Below, in pieces: positions 9,939 through 18,791 of a stretch of DNA of 64,000 nt. The position numbers and the translations under genes are program-made. Every line of letters starts with the position of its first letter. Position 1 is the first letter of the stretch. Source of the stretch: JAENVT01 sp963773085 (GTDB lineage: Bacteria; Actinomycetota; Acidimicrobiia; Acidimicrobiales; Ilumatobacteraceae); NCBI GenBank assembly GCA_963773085.1, contig CAVYZS010000018.1:558001-622000 (forward strand), written 5' to 3'. The notes under the pieces were generated by a model. That model had not been told where the DNA came from, searched no databases, and was given only the letters and a program-made list of their open reading frames with translations.

Positions 9939-10172
9939 TCAGTCCGTCGAGTGGACTCGCACTCGCAGCGCCGAGAAGTAGCCCTGATCCGCGATCGGTC
10001 CGGTCGGCGAGGACGCGCCGTCGAGAAGCAGCGCCCGTAGCTGTTGGCGGTCCTGTTCCCGCCGAATGAGGTCTCGAACGAACTCGCTCGTCGATCCGTA
10101 GCCGCCGCGCTCTACCTGCGCGTCGACGAACGTCTTCAGCTCCTCGGGCAGCGACACGTTCATGGTCGTCAT
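9939..10172 (-). CDS. parD: ParD-family antitoxin
   Basis: I take the start as the ATG at 10172, because the protein then begins MTTMNVSLPEELKTFVDAQV, the canonical ribbon-helix-helix start of ParD. The longer open frame upstream would cover the operator. Residues 1-45 form the DNA-binding ribbon-helix-helix (GGYGSTSEFVRDLIRREQD) and the rest wraps the toxin. Length is 77 residues. A 15-bp palindrome lies 20 bases upstream. Confidence 0.88.
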   Translation of the reverse strand: MTTMNVSLPEELKTFVDAQVERGGYGSTSEFVRDLIRREQDRQQLRALLLDGASSPTGPIADQGYFSALRVRVHSTD

Positions 10173-10192
10173 GCCTGTGAGCATATACCTGT

Positions 10193-10207
10193 TGGCAAAG
10201 TTTGCCA
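10193..10207. promoter_or_regulatory. palindromic operator of parDE
   Basis: TGGCAAA-G-TTTGCCA, a perfect 7-1-7 palindrome located 20 bases before the parD ATG. An AT-rich GGTATATGC lies between it and the start, reading on the minus strand, and may include the -10 element. ParD proteins repress their own promoter through such dyads. Confidence 0.55.
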
Positions 10208-10321
10208 TCGCCACGGAGGTCGCCTGTCGGAGTGTTTCCGGACAGCCCGGGTGGGCAGCAGACACTCCGATGGGTCGGCCTGCAGTACCGCTCCAGCAGC
10301 CGCCTTCCTAGACTCTCTGGA

Positions 10322-12373
10322 ATGACCAGACGACTCCCTTGCTCCGTCGCGCTCGTAATCGCGCTCGGGCTCGGCGCCGTCATCGGTGCTTCGGCATCGC
10401 CGGTCAGCGCGGCCGTGGCGCCGCCGCCACCGAAGACGGTCGACACATGGGCATGGTGCGGCGTGAACCCCGACGATCCCGTCGCCGCAGCGGCGGTGTA
10501 TGCCCTGGCCAACGCCGGCGGCATCGACGCCACGTTCGGGCCGTGCAACATCCCCAAGCCCGACTACACGCCTGCATTCACGTCCAACCGATATGTCCCG
10601 CCTGACGTCTACATGCGGCTGGTGCAACTCAACGCCACGGTCGGCATGAAGACGGTCGTGTACGACGCTCGGTTCTGGTCGACACCCCAGGATCGCAACG
10701 CGGCGATCGCCTTCTGGACACCCGTGCTGGGCAACATCGCCGCCTGGGACATGGGCGACGAGTTCGATCCCGTCAAGAACCCTGCCGAATGGAACATCCT
10801 CAAGTCGCGGTGGACGATCATGCGCACCGTCGTCGAGCCGGCAACGGGTGTGAAGCCGTTCGCCAACTTCCTGCCGACCACGCTCGACCAGGCGTTGACG
10901 GATCTGCCCGGCTCGGAGCGGTTGCTGTCGTTCGCCGAGTACAACGGCGACCTCGGCGCCAGTCTGGCGCGGGCCTTCGACTCACGGGCCACGTTGATGT
11001 GCGCCGTCAACGAGATCGACCACAACGGCCTGGCCCCCACACCGCTGTCGATCCGCAACGGCATGACCTCGCTCATCCAGGCCGGGTGTGACCAGATCCT
11101 GGTGTTCACCGGCTTCCCGGTCTACGACAACGACGGCACGTTCGGTACGTCCAGCGTCGTCGACCCGGCCGGTGGTGCCGCAACCAACCGGGCCACGGCC
11201 ACCCAGGAGGGTTCCGGCCATTCCTCGCTCGTTCCCATCCGCCCGCTGCGCGTCCTGGAGACCCGCACCGGGCCCGGTCTCGGCACAGCCGACGGCGGCT
11301 TCAACGGGATCGGCATCCGACCCGACGACAGCGTGCTCGAACTGGGCCTCAGCGGTCGTCCGCAGATCCCGGGGTGGGCCCGCTCGGTCGTGCTCAACGT
11401 GACCGTGACGGGTGCCCTCGGGGCCGGTTACCTGACGATCTACCCGTGCGGTGAACCGCGACCGACGTCGTCGAACATCAACTACGACATCGGGACGACG
11501 CGGGCGGTGGCCGTCGTCGCCTCCATCGGGTCCAACGGCGCCGTCTGCGTGTACACCCAGAGGTCGACACACGTCATCGTCGACCTCACCGCGTTCTACG
11601 GGGTCGGCGCCAGCTTCAGCGGCATCCAGCCGGCACGGTTGCTCGACACTCGGGCCGGTGTCGAGTTCCCCACCGTCGACGGCCAGCTCGCCGGGATCGG
11701 CCGCCGCCAGGGCAACACGACAACCGAGGTCAAGGTTGCCGGTCGCGGTGGGGTGCCGATCGACGCCAAGGCGGTGGCTGTCAACGTCACCGCGATCAAT
11801 CCGGCTCAAGCGGGATTCGCCACCGTCTACCCCTGCGGTGAACCGCTGCCGCTTGCCTCGACCGTCAACTTCACTGCGGGCGCCATCGTCCCCAACGCGG
11901 CCATGGTCAAAGTCGGCGCCGGCGGAGCGATCTGCGTGCTCTCGAACGTCGACACCGATGTGATCCTCGACGTCAACGGCTACGACGCGGCCCAAGCAGT
12001 CGCCCAGTCCCTCGAGCCGACCCGAGTGCTGGAGACTCGTGCCGGGCTGACCACCTTCGACCGCCTGTTCGAGACGCAAGTGCCCCAGCCCACCGACTCG
12101 GTGTTCGAACTGCAGATCGGCGGCCGCATCGGGATACCCAAGGCCATCCGTGCTGCGGCGCTCAACATCACCGTCACCGAGGCAACCGGGCCGGGTTTCA
12201 TCACCGTCTATCCCTGTGGTGGTGTCCGGCCGATCGCCTCGACACTCAACTACGGGAAGGGCACGACGGTGGCCAACCTTGCCGTCGCCACGACCACCGC
12301 CGACGGCAAGGTGTGCATCTACACCCAAACATCGGCACACCTCGTGGTCGACCTCAGCGGCTACCACACCTGA
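10322..12373 (+). CDS. secreted TIM-barrel-like protein with three C-terminal repeat modules
   Basis: I choose the ATG at 10322 because it opens a signal peptide (MTRRLPCSVALVIALGLG, cleavage near the Ala-rich end). 683 residues. Residues 30-300 resemble a glycoside-hydrolase-like barrel: TWAWCGVNPDD, NIAAWDMGDEFD (the Glu is a candidate catalytic residue), WTIMRTVVEP, LLSFAEYNGD. Residues 305-433, 434-554 and 565-683 are three copies of one module that begins L-x-x-R-x-L-x-T-R and contains a VxLNVTxT strand, a YPCG turn and a closing THVIVDLTAFYG-like strand. The same module closes the two CHRD proteins at 44.5-46.5 kb. Exported; the substrate is unknown. The gene faces the next one tail to tail with a 10-base gap. 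Confidence 0.7.
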   Translation: MTRRLPCSVALVIALGLGAVIGASASPVSAAVAPPPPKTVDTWAWCGVNPDDPVAAAAVYALANAGGIDATFGPCNIPKPDYTPAFTSNRYVPPDVYMRLVQLNATVGMKTVVYDARFWSTPQDRNAAIAFWTPVLGNIAAWDMGDEFDPVKNPAEWNILKSRWTIMRTVVEPATGVKPFANFLPTTLDQALTDLPGSERLLSFAEYNGDLGASLARAFDSRATLMCAVNEIDHNGLAPTPLSIRNGMTSLIQAGCDQILVFTGFPVYDNDGTFGTSSVVDPAGGAATNRATATQEGSGHSSLVPIRPLRVLETRTGPGLGTADGGFNGIGIRPDDSVLELGLSGRPQIPGWARSVVLNVTVTGALGAGYLTIYPCGEPRPTSSNINYDIGTTRAVAVVASIGSNGAVCVYTQRSTHVIVDLTAFYGVGASFSGIQPARLLDTRAGVEFPTVDGQLAGIGRRQGNTTTEVKVAGRGGVPIDAKAVAVNVTAINPAQAGFATVYPCGEPLPLASTVNFTAGAIVPNAAMVKVGAGGAICVLSNVDTDVILDVNGYDAAQAVAQSLEPTRVLETRAGLTTFDRLFETQVPQPTDSVFELQIGGRIGIPKAIRAAALNITVTEATGPGFITVYPCGGVRPIASTLNYGKGTTVANLAVATTTADGKVCIYTQTSAHLVVDLSGYHT

Positions 12374-12383
12374 CCGCTACTCC

Positions 12384-14567
12384 TCAGATGACATCGGCGC
12401 TGGTCAAGACGTTGCGCATCAGTTGTTGAATCGTCGGATCGACGACCAAACACCCACCGAAGGTCAACGATCCGGCAGAGAAGACGATACCGCCACCGCT
12501 GTGCTCGTAGAAGACCATCTGGGCTCCGGGCCCGTCGAGGTCGGTCTCGCCAGTGGCGAGCACGACCACTCCATTGGGCACCACCGACGCTTGTATGGGG
12601 CTGTCCTCGGTTGCGCAGAAGATCGGCACGGAGTTGGCGCCCACTCCCTCGCAAGTGTCGACTTCCCAGGCGCTCGCTTTGCCGTTGCCATAACCGAGGT
12701 TGAGCCCGCTCTCGCCGAACAGATCACCATTCATCACCGGCCGCTGGACGCCTGTGAAGCGATCGGTGACGGTGACGCCGGCGAACAGCAGGTGGTCGGC
12801 GGCCTGGATGCTGTAGGCAGAGCCCTGCACGCCGCACCGCTCGGTGGCGACACCGAGAAGCGAACGCTCGGGCCTGTCCGGGCTGAGCACTCGGAACAAC
12901 GAGGTGACGCGTGGCCCACCCTCGAGCCCCTGTCGGAAACTCATTTCCGTCTGGCCCGGCTCGTATTCACCGTTCTCATAGATGCCATTGCCGCCGAGGT
13001 ACAGGACGCTTCCGCCGGCGTCGAGGTACGCGGCCAGGTTGTCGTACATCTGCCGCGACCAGTACTCGGGGTGGGTGCTCAGCACGAGACATTTGTATTG
13101 GGACGCGTCGCAGCCATCGTTGTGGAAGTCGATGTCGCTGTAGACATCCGGCTGGTATCCGGCACTGGCGAGCCATCCAAGAACCCACAGCTCGCCACGG
13201 GTCAGATGGGCGTCTCCGGTCGGAGAGGCTCCGGGCATCGGCCGCAGGAAGCTCGTCACCGCTCGCCCGGAGTACTTCGATTCTCCGCCCCAACCGTTGT
13301 AGGCGAGCCATGTGTTGACGTTCGCCAGAACGGCGACCTTCGAACGGTCGGCTGGGGCGGGTTTGACGACGAACGTGACGTCGCAGGAGGCACCGTCTTG
13401 ATCCCTGCACGAGGCGGCGTACAAGCCCGAGGTCCACCAACCCGGGATCGTCAGCGAGAACGTCTCGCTCCAACCGCAGCCGGATCGAACGGCGGTGGCA
13501 GGCACCGGCTGGGCGATGGCATCGAAGTCCACCGTCATGACGTCCACTCTGTCAACGACGCTCGACGTCGATGTACAGCGCTGGATCACGGCTTGCGACG
13601 GACCCTCCCCGGAGACCATGAACTGAATCGTCTCTCCCGGCGCGGCGGACAGTGGCCAGCAATACCCTTCAATCGGTCGCAGAGTGGATTCGCCGACCCA
13701 CACGCTGCCGTCGCCGGACCAGTAACCCACGACGTCGGGCCACAGATCGGCGTTGAAGACGTCGGCCACGAATCGCCACCCGTCCACCGGGTCGACGTGT
13801 CCCCATTCTCGGAACGAGAAACTGGCGCCGGTGTTCTCACCCACCCACAGCGACCCGTTGCTCGGGTGGTACCCGAACAGGTCGCTCTTTGCCCGGCCGG
13901 TGAAGCGGCCCGCGGCGAACTGCCATTCATCCACCGGGTCGACCGTGGCCCACTGACTCAGGTTGAACGATGTACCGAGGTTCTCACCCACCCACACGGA
14001 TCCATTGCTGGGGTGATACCCCATCACATCGGTCCGCCCGTTGCCGGTGAAGTCGTCGGCAATGAACTGCCAGCCGGCTACAGGCCCGATGTTGCCCCAG
14101 TGTTGGAAATCGAAGCCCGCCCCAAGGTTTTCGCCCACCCACAGGGAGCCGTCGCTCGGGTGGTAAGCGACCAGGTCGCTCTTTCCGTGACCTGTGAAGA
14201 ATCCCGTGGCGAACTGCCAACCATCCACCGGGTCGAGCGTGGCCCACTGGGTGAAGTCGAACGATGCACCAGAATTCTCAGCCACCCACACGATTCCATT
14301 GCTCGGGTGGTACCCCATGACGTCGGCGCGTCCATTGCCGGTGAAGTCGCCGACCGTGAACTCCCAGCCGTCGGCGGGGTCGACCGTCGTCCACTGTTCG
14401 AAGGCAAGGCCGGCTCCGGTGTTGACGCCCACCCACAGCGTCCCATTGCTCGGCGCGTAGCCAAACAGATCGCTCCCCGACTGGCCCGTGAAGGAGCCTG
14501 CGGCAAACCGCCACAGATCCAACGGGTCGACCGTGGCCCACTGATTGAACACGAACGAACGGGCCAT
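12384..14567 (-). CDS. six-bladed repeat (FG-GAP/VCBS-like) fused to a dimethylformamidase-beta-like domain
   Basis: The ATG at 14567 is preceded by AAGGGG, so I prefer it to the upstream ATG at 14624. 727 residues. Residues 5-300 contain six repeats of about 48 residues, each with F-x-x-WxxVDP, a GDFTGNGRADVMGYHP calcium-loop-like stretch and GxVWVGENxGxxF. They resemble FG-GAP/VCBS beta-propeller blades. A linker with several Cys (about 310-410) is followed by a domain with VAVLANVNTWLAYNGWGG, HLTRGELWVLGW, CLVLSTHPEYWSRQMYDNL and GGSVLYLGGNGIYENG. This pattern is typical of N,N-dimethylformamidase large-subunit-like domains. No obvious signal peptide is seen, although FG-GAP proteins are usually extracellular. 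Confidence 0.72.
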   Translation of the reverse strand: MARSFVFNQWATVDPLDLWRFAAGSFTGQSGSDLFGYAPSNGTLWVGVNTGAGLAFEQWTTVDPADGWEFTVGDFTGNGRADVMGYHPSNGIVWVAENSGASFDFTQWATLDPVDGWQFATGFFTGHGKSDLVAYHPSDGSLWVGENLGAGFDFQHWGNIGPVAGWQFIADDFTGNGRTDVMGYHPSNGSVWVGENLGTSFNLSQWATVDPVDEWQFAAGRFTGRAKSDLFGYHPSNGSLWVGENTGASFSFREWGHVDPVDGWRFVADVFNADLWPDVVGYWSGDGSVWVGESTLRPIEGYCWPLSAAPGETIQFMVSGEGPSQAVIQRCTSTSSVVDRVDVMTVDFDAIAQPVPATAVRSGCGWSETFSLTIPGWWTSGLYAASCRDQDGASCDVTFVVKPAPADRSKVAVLANVNTWLAYNGWGGESKYSGRAVTSFLRPMPGASPTGDAHLTRGELWVLGWLASAGYQPDVYSDIDFHNDGCDASQYKCLVLSTHPEYWSRQMYDNLAAYLDAGGSVLYLGGNGIYENGEYEPGQTEMSFRQGLEGGPRVTSLFRVLSPDRPERSLLGVATERCGVQGSAYSIQAADHLLFAGVTVTDRFTGVQRPVMNGDLFGESGLNLGYGNGKASAWEVDTCEGVGANSVPIFCATEDSPIQASVVPNGVVVLATGETDLDGPGAQMVFYEHSGGGIVFSAGSLTFGGCLVVDPTIQQLMRNVLTSADVI

Positions 14568-14705
14568 GGTGTCACCCCTTGTCGATTCGGCGGCGCTCGA
14601 CGGCACCCACCCCAAGACCCTCACCGTATACCGCCGCTTGCGCCTCGGTGGGAAAGATCTCGCCGAATGAGAATTCGATCAAGGTGGCGCCATTTCAATT
14701 GTAGC

Positions 14706-14722
14706 AGCGCCACATTGGCGCT
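14706..14722. promoter_or_regulatory. palindromic operator of the VapBC-type pair
   Basis: AGCGCCA-CAT-TGGCGCT is a perfect 7-3-7 dyad ending 11 bases before the antitoxin ATG at 14734. It is framed by TGTAGC and GCTACA. Autoregulation by the antitoxin-toxin complex is the likely role. Confidence 0.55.
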
Positions 14723-14733
14723 ACATTGCGTTC

Positions 14734-14964
14734 ATGCCGAGCATCCAGATCAAAGACGTTCCGGAGGATGTCCACGCCGAGCTGCGTCGACGCGCCGCCA
14801 CAGCGGGTCAATCGCTGCAGGAATACCTGCTGGCCCGGCTGCGCGACGATGCCCGAACGCCCACCGTCGCCGAGGTCTTCGAACGCATCGAGTACCGAAC
14901 GGGAGGCAAACTGGGTTTCCGAACCGCCACCCGCGCCGTTCGCTCGGACCGCGACGCCAGGTGA
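14734..14964 (+). CDS. FitA/VapB-like ribbon-helix-helix antitoxin
   Basis: 76 residues starting MPSIQIKDVPEDVHAELRRR, the standard ribbon-helix-helix start of FitA-type antitoxins, followed by AGQSLQEYLLARLRDD. The C-terminal 35 residues (VAEVFERIEYRTGGKL) should occlude the toxin active site. The stop codon overlaps the GTG start of the toxin by four bases, so the two are translationally coupled. A perfect dyad lies immediately upstream. Confidence 0.88.
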   Translation: MPSIQIKDVPEDVHAELRRRAATAGQSLQEYLLARLRDDARTPTVAEVFERIEYRTGGKLGFRTATRAVRSDRDAR

Positions 14965-15353
14965 TCGTCGTCGACGCAAGCGTGCTGGCGACAGCGCTCA
15001 TCGATGACGGCGACGATGGGCGGCGGGCCCGTGCCCGATTGGGTGGCGAGCGGCTGAGTGCTCCGGAGTTGATCGATCTGGAAGTCACCTCGGTTCTCCG
15101 CAGACTGTATGCAGCCGCCCAACTCGATCCGGCGCGAGCCGATCAAGCCCTCACCGACCTCGATACGCTACGCCTCGAGCGCGTTCCGCACCGGCCTCTG
15201 CTGCGACGATGTTGGGAGCTCCGCCACAACGTCACCGTGTACGACGCCGTCTACATCGCACTCGCCGAGATCCTCGACGTAACGCTCGTCACCGCCGATC
15301 AGCGGATGGCGAATGCTCCTGGCACCAGATCCGCGTTCGAACTGCTCCAGTGA
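14961..15353 (+). CDS. vapC: VapC-type PIN-domain ribonuclease toxin
   Basis: GTG start at 14961 overlapping the antitoxin stop. 130 residues of PIN domain: VIVVDASVLATALIDD (first catalytic Asp), SAPELIDLEVTSVLRRL (Glu), HNVTVYDAVYIALAEI (Asp pair region) and LVTADQRM (final Asp). The acidic quartet for Mg-dependent RNA cleavage appears complete. Substrate is probably tRNA or rRNA by family. Confidence 0.88.
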   Translation: MIVVDASVLATALIDDGDDGRRARARLGGERLSAPELIDLEVTSVLRRLYAAAQLDPARADQALTDLDTLRLERVPHRPLLRRCWELRHNVTVYDAVYIALAEILDVTLVTADQRMANAPGTRSAFELLQ

Positions 15354-15371
15354 TGCGACTCGGGGGAGCTC

Positions 15372-16283
15372 TCAGCGGCTGACCGCCTGGCGCACAGCGG
15401 CGAGCCCGTCGTGCCCCTGGCGATGCAGCACCAGCCGGGAGGCTTCCAGCAGTCCGTTGAGTCGGACAGTCAGGCGTACGTGGGCAGACCGTGCGCTGCG
15501 CGTCCACCCCATGCTCCGCGCCGCGGCTGCGATCTCCCGGCTGACGGCCACCTCCTCGTCGAGCCGCACCAACGATCGCGAGTTCTGGGCCGTCATCGTG
15601 CCATCGTGCCGCCTATAGCGATACATGCGTCCTGGGACGAGCACGATCGAACCGCCACCGAGCAATGTCCGCGCGTAGAGGTCGAGGTCCATCACCTGCC
15701 GCCACCTGCCGTCGAAGCGCAGCTCCGGCAACAGATCCACGCGGTACGACACCGAGGGGCAGTAAAAGCACAAGCCGTGCATCAACCGGGCCAGGCCCCG
15801 ATCGCCGGTGAACGTCGCCGGCAGCGTGCGCGGCCATAGTGCGCGCTTCACCGAATCGGCGATCGTTCGAGTGGGCACACCGAGGTGGTCGATGACCGTG
15901 ACCCGAGGCGCCACGCACGTCGCCGTCGGAAAGTCGAGATGGGCACGACGCATCGTCGCGATGTAGCCGGGCTCCAGCACATCATCAGCATGGAACACCA
16001 CGACGACATCGGCATCGGCGCCGGCGAGTTCCAGGCAACGATTGAAGTTCGCCGAGATCCCGAGGTTGTGCTCGTTGCGCACGTACCGAATCCGCCCGTC
16101 ACCGAGCGCGGCGACCACCTCCTGGGCCCCGGGCTCGGGCGCGGCGTCGTCGACCACGATCGCCGTCCATTGCGGATCGATCTGGGCGGCAAGCGATCGC
16201 AACGCCACATCGAGGTACTCGAGATTCGAGAAGTACGGAACGGCCACGCAGATCCGCAGCGCATCCGGCGATTCTGCGGTCAT
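15372..16283 (-). CDS. glycosyltransferase family 2
   Basis: GT-A fold glycosyltransferase, 303 residues, cytoplasmic face of the membrane. ICVAVPYFSNLEYLDVALRSL opens the nucleotide-binding half. WTAIVVDDAAPEP and VVVFHADDVLEPGYI supply the conserved Asp residues, the latter containing the D-x-D equivalent. The LCFYCPSVSYRVDLL segment is in the acceptor-binding half. No membrane span is seen. It is divergent from the DUF2304/GT2 pair, with 17 bases between the starts, so the two transcripts probably share a promoter region. Likely adds one sugar to the surface glycan. Confidence 0.85.
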   Translation of the reverse strand: MTAESPDALRICVAVPYFSNLEYLDVALRSLAAQIDPQWTAIVVDDAAPEPGAQEVVAALGDGRIRYVRNEHNLGISANFNRCLELAGADADVVVVFHADDVLEPGYIATMRRAHLDFPTATCVAPRVTVIDHLGVPTRTIADSVKRALWPRTLPATFTGDRGLARLMHGLCFYCPSVSYRVDLLPELRFDGRWRQVMDLDLYARTLLGGGSIVLVPGRMYRYRRHDGTMTAQNSRSLVRLDEEVAVSREIAAAARSMGWTRSARSAHVRLTVRLNGLLEASRLVLHRQGHDGLAAVRQAVSR

Positions 16284-16300
16284 CGTTTACGCTCGTTCCC

Positions 16301-16657
16301 ATGTCGACTGCCGTGAAGCAAGCCCTCGTTCTAGCACTGGGTGGTGTGGTCATCGTGCTCGTCATCCTGGCACTGACCCGTCGCCGGCTGCTCACGACCC
16401 GGTACACCCTCGGCTGGTTGGGTGTCGGCGCGCTCGTCGCGTTGGCAGCGGTGACGCTGCCCTTCGTCGGGCGACTCGGCAAGGTCGCCGACATCACACC
16501 GACCGCCGTGCTGTTGATGATCAGCTCGGTGCTGCTGTTGGCCATCTCGATCCAACTCTCGATCAGCGTCTCGCTGCTGCAGGAGCGGCTGCGCACCACG
16601 GCCGAGGCCCACGCGCTGCTGGCCCGACGGGTCAGCGATCTGGAGCAAACCACGTGA
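16301..16657 (+). CDS. DUF2304 family membrane protein
   Basis: 118 residues with three hydrophobic segments: ALVLALGGVVIVLVILAL near the N-terminus, then LGWLGVGALVALAAVTL, then a span from LLMISSVLLLAIS. A C-terminal coiled segment follows (LLQERLRTTAEAHALLARR). This architecture is DUF2304, which very often sits directly before a polyprenyl-phosphate-type GT2, as here. It may assist that enzyme at the membrane. The stop overlaps the GT2 start by four bases. Confidence 0.85.
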   Translation: MSTAVKQALVLALGGVVIVLVILALTRRRLLTTRYTLGWLGVGALVALAAVTLPFVGRLGKVADITPTAVLLMISSVLLLAISIQLSISVSLLQERLRTTAEAHALLARRVSDLEQTT

Positions 16658-17370
16658 CGGATGTCGTCGTGGTCATCCCGGCGTACGACGAGGAGGCTTG
16701 CATCGGACAGGTGGTGGCCGATGTGCGCGGCTTCGGCTATGACTGCGTGGTCGTCGACGATGCCAGTTCCGATCGCACGGCGGCGATCGCCCAACGGGCC
16801 GGGGCGACGGTCATCCGCCTTCCGATCAACCTCGGGGTCGGCGGTGCGCTGCGTGCGGGCTTCCGCTACGCGGTCGACATCGGCGCGCACACCGTGGTGC
16901 AGGTCGACGGCGACGGCCAGCATCCGGCCGACCAGATCGGTGCCCTGCTCGAACACCTCGACGACGGGGGTTTCGACATGGTGGTCGGCAGCCGCTTCGC
17001 TCGCGGTGGCGTGCCGTCGCCGCAGTCGCGGCTGCGGCGAGCGGCGATCCGGGTGCTGTCGACGACGCTGCGACGGCGCGGGGGTGTGACGATCAGCGAT
17101 CCGACATCGGGGTTCCGGGCGATACGAGATCCGCTGCTGCGAGCCTTTGCCACCGACTTCCCCCATCACTACCTCGGCGACACCTTCGAGGCGCTGCTGG
17201 TCGCCGGCCGCCGCGGCTACCGGGTCGCCGAGATCCCCGTCGTGATGCATGCCCGGCAAGGTGGCCAGCCGTCGGCCGCACTGCCCGCGTCAGTCCGCGC
17301 CATGCTCCGCGCCCTCACGGTGCCGTTCACCGGGTGCAGCTTCGATCTCCCCCCACGGACGCCAGGCTGA
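16654..17370 (+). CDS. GT2 glycosyltransferase (polyprenyl-phosphate-mannose-synthase-like)
   Basis: GTG start overlapping the DUF2304 stop. 238 residues. VVVVIPAYDEEACIGQVV and CVVVDDASSDRTAAIAQ form the UDP/GDP-sugar binding part. VVQVDGDGQHPADQI holds the D-x-D metal motif, and ISDPTSGFRAIR is the signature of DPM/undecaprenyl-phosphate glycosyltransferases. It likely charges a polyprenyl phosphate carrier with a sugar at the membrane, helped by the DUF2304 partner. The last 81 bases overlap the 3' end of the opposite-strand DUF2142 gene. Confidence 0.87.
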   Translation: MTDVVVVIPAYDEEACIGQVVADVRGFGYDCVVVDDASSDRTAAIAQRAGATVIRLPINLGVGGALRAGFRYAVDIGAHTVVQVDGDGQHPADQIGALLEHLDDGGFDMVVGSRFARGGVPSPQSRLRRAAIRVLSTTLRRRGGVTISDPTSGFRAIRDPLLRAFATDFPHHYLGDTFEALLVAGRRGYRVAEIPVVMHARQGGQPSAALPASVRAMLRALTVPFTGCSFDLPPRTPG

Positions 17371-18786
17371 CCACGACAGGGCCAGCATCGCCACGGCGTT
17401 GATCGCCACCAGAGGCATCGGATCCACCGCCGGTTCCCATGAGACGTGCCCGGTCAGCAGCACCTTGCCATGGGCACCGACGGTGAACCTGCGCAGCATC
17501 TGCCAGAACGCGCCGACCTCGGCCACGACCACCAACGTGAGCACGGCTGCGACGAGCCAGCGCTGTGGGATGCGCGGCAAGCGCAGCGTCGATCGGTCGC
17601 ACCATGTCGGCAGGAACACCAAACCGACGAAGATCGGCAGCGAGTACCGCCCCTGGTACGTGAGCCCGGCACGCGAGTTGGTGAAGCCGTTGATGATCAA
17701 CGGCAACGCCAACCACACGGCGACAAGCGTGACGAGGGCCGCGACCCCGCGACCCGTCGCGCTGCGGAGGTGGATGACGACGACGATCAGGAGCGCGACT
17801 CCCCAGAGGAAGTAGACGAACGATGGAAGGAGGGTGTCGAGCCATCCGAGCACCCCGATCATCTGGCGGGCGTAGCCCCGCCAGAACTCGACCGATTTGC
17901 GCAGCGCCGCGGCCAAGCTCAGCGTGCGGTCGGTGCGGTCGTCGCTGACCTCGAAGCTGGAATAGGCGATCCACAGCCACGACCCGACGAGGGCGAGGGC
18001 GGTCGGACCGACCATCCACGCCACCGATCGCCATGTGAACAGCTCGCGGCGGCGTTGCCGGCGTGTCCCGACGAGGACCACAGCGGCCAACCCGACCAAC
18101 CAGACGATAGAGATCGGGCGCATCAGAACCACGGCCGCTGCCAACCACGAGGCGACGATCAACAGACGCCACGGCAGCCGCTCATCGGTCGTCACCCTGG
18201 TCAGGCAGGCCCAGATGGCCACGAAGGCGGCGATCTCGATCGCGTTTGGATTGACCGAGGCCATGAGGAACAGCGCCATCGGCGTGAGCGCTGCGACCTG
18301 CAACGCGGCCAGGTCAGCGCGTTGTGATCGCTTGCCCATCAACATCGCCCATGCCAAGAGGGCGACGCAGAGCGCCGCCGAGATCAGCCGGTATGCCAAC
18401 ACTCTGTCGGATTGTCCCGTCACGGCGGCAGGCACCCCCACCAGGCCGTAGTACCACGGCGGGTAGCGCGCCGCCGAGGAGATCAGCAACGGCGAGATCT
18501 CGGTGGCACACGACGCCGGCACGTCGGCCTGACCGACGTAGCAGTTCAAGTTCGGCGGGCCGAGCGAGTCGGGACCGTCGAACTCGCGAAGGTTGTCGGG
18601 AAACCCGGGGGCGACCTTGCCGAGCAGTTCCCCGTGGGCCGTTCCGTACGCCTTGTAGACGTGAGCCGTCTCGTCGGGTGAGCCGAAGCGGGGAATCCCG
18701 ACCGCCCAACAACCGACGACGACGAGCAACGCCAGGGAGTATCCGGCGAGGCCACGAATCGTCCGCGGTGCCATCGCGATCGGCAC
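17290..18786 (-). CDS. DUF2142 multi-pass membrane protein
   Basis: 498 residues with about 11 membrane spans. The hallmark is near the N-terminus: IPRFGSPDETAHVYKAYGTAHGE, an acidic external loop as in GT-C transferases. ALTPMALFLMASVNPNAIEI and SRAGLTYQGRYSLPIFVGL are further DUF2142 signatures. Such proteins are thought to be GT-C-like transferases for surface glycans, but activity is not established. A second copy lies at 23313-24788. The gene is the last of a leftward run that includes the GT4 gene. Confidence 0.85.
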   Translation of the reverse strand: MPIAMAPRTIRGLAGYSLALLVVVGCWAVGIPRFGSPDETAHVYKAYGTAHGELLGKVAPGFPDNLREFDGPDSLGPPNLNCYVGQADVPASCATEISPLLISSAARYPPWYYGLVGVPAAVTGQSDRVLAYRLISAALCVALLAWAMLMGKRSQRADLAALQVAALTPMALFLMASVNPNAIEIAAFVAIWACLTRVTTDERLPWRLLIVASWLAAAVVLMRPISIVWLVGLAAVVLVGTRRQRRRELFTWRSVAWMVGPTALALVGSWLWIAYSSFEVSDDRTDRTLSLAAALRKSVEFWRGYARQMIGVLGWLDTLLPSFVYFLWGVALLIVVVIHLRSATGRGVAALVTLVAVWLALPLIINGFTNSRAGLTYQGRYSLPIFVGLVFLPTWCDRSTLRLPRIPQRWLVAAVLTLVVVAEVGAFWQMLRRFTVGAHGKVLLTGHVSWEPAVDPMPLVAINAVAMLALSWSAWRPWGEIEAAPGERHREGAEHGAD

Positions 18787-18791
18787 CGGCG

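Noticed and set aside
13600..14567. Periodic DNA repeats of about 144 bases that resemble a CRISPR or VNTR
   Set aside because: They are the coding repeats of the six blades (48 codons each), diverged at the DNA level.
12150..15353. A 1,067-codon open frame on the plus strand covering the propeller/DMFase gene
   Set aside because: It is the shadow of the minus-strand gene in high-GC DNA. The real protein-like sequence (repeats and domain motifs) is on the minus strand. Only its last part, from 14961, is real (VapC).
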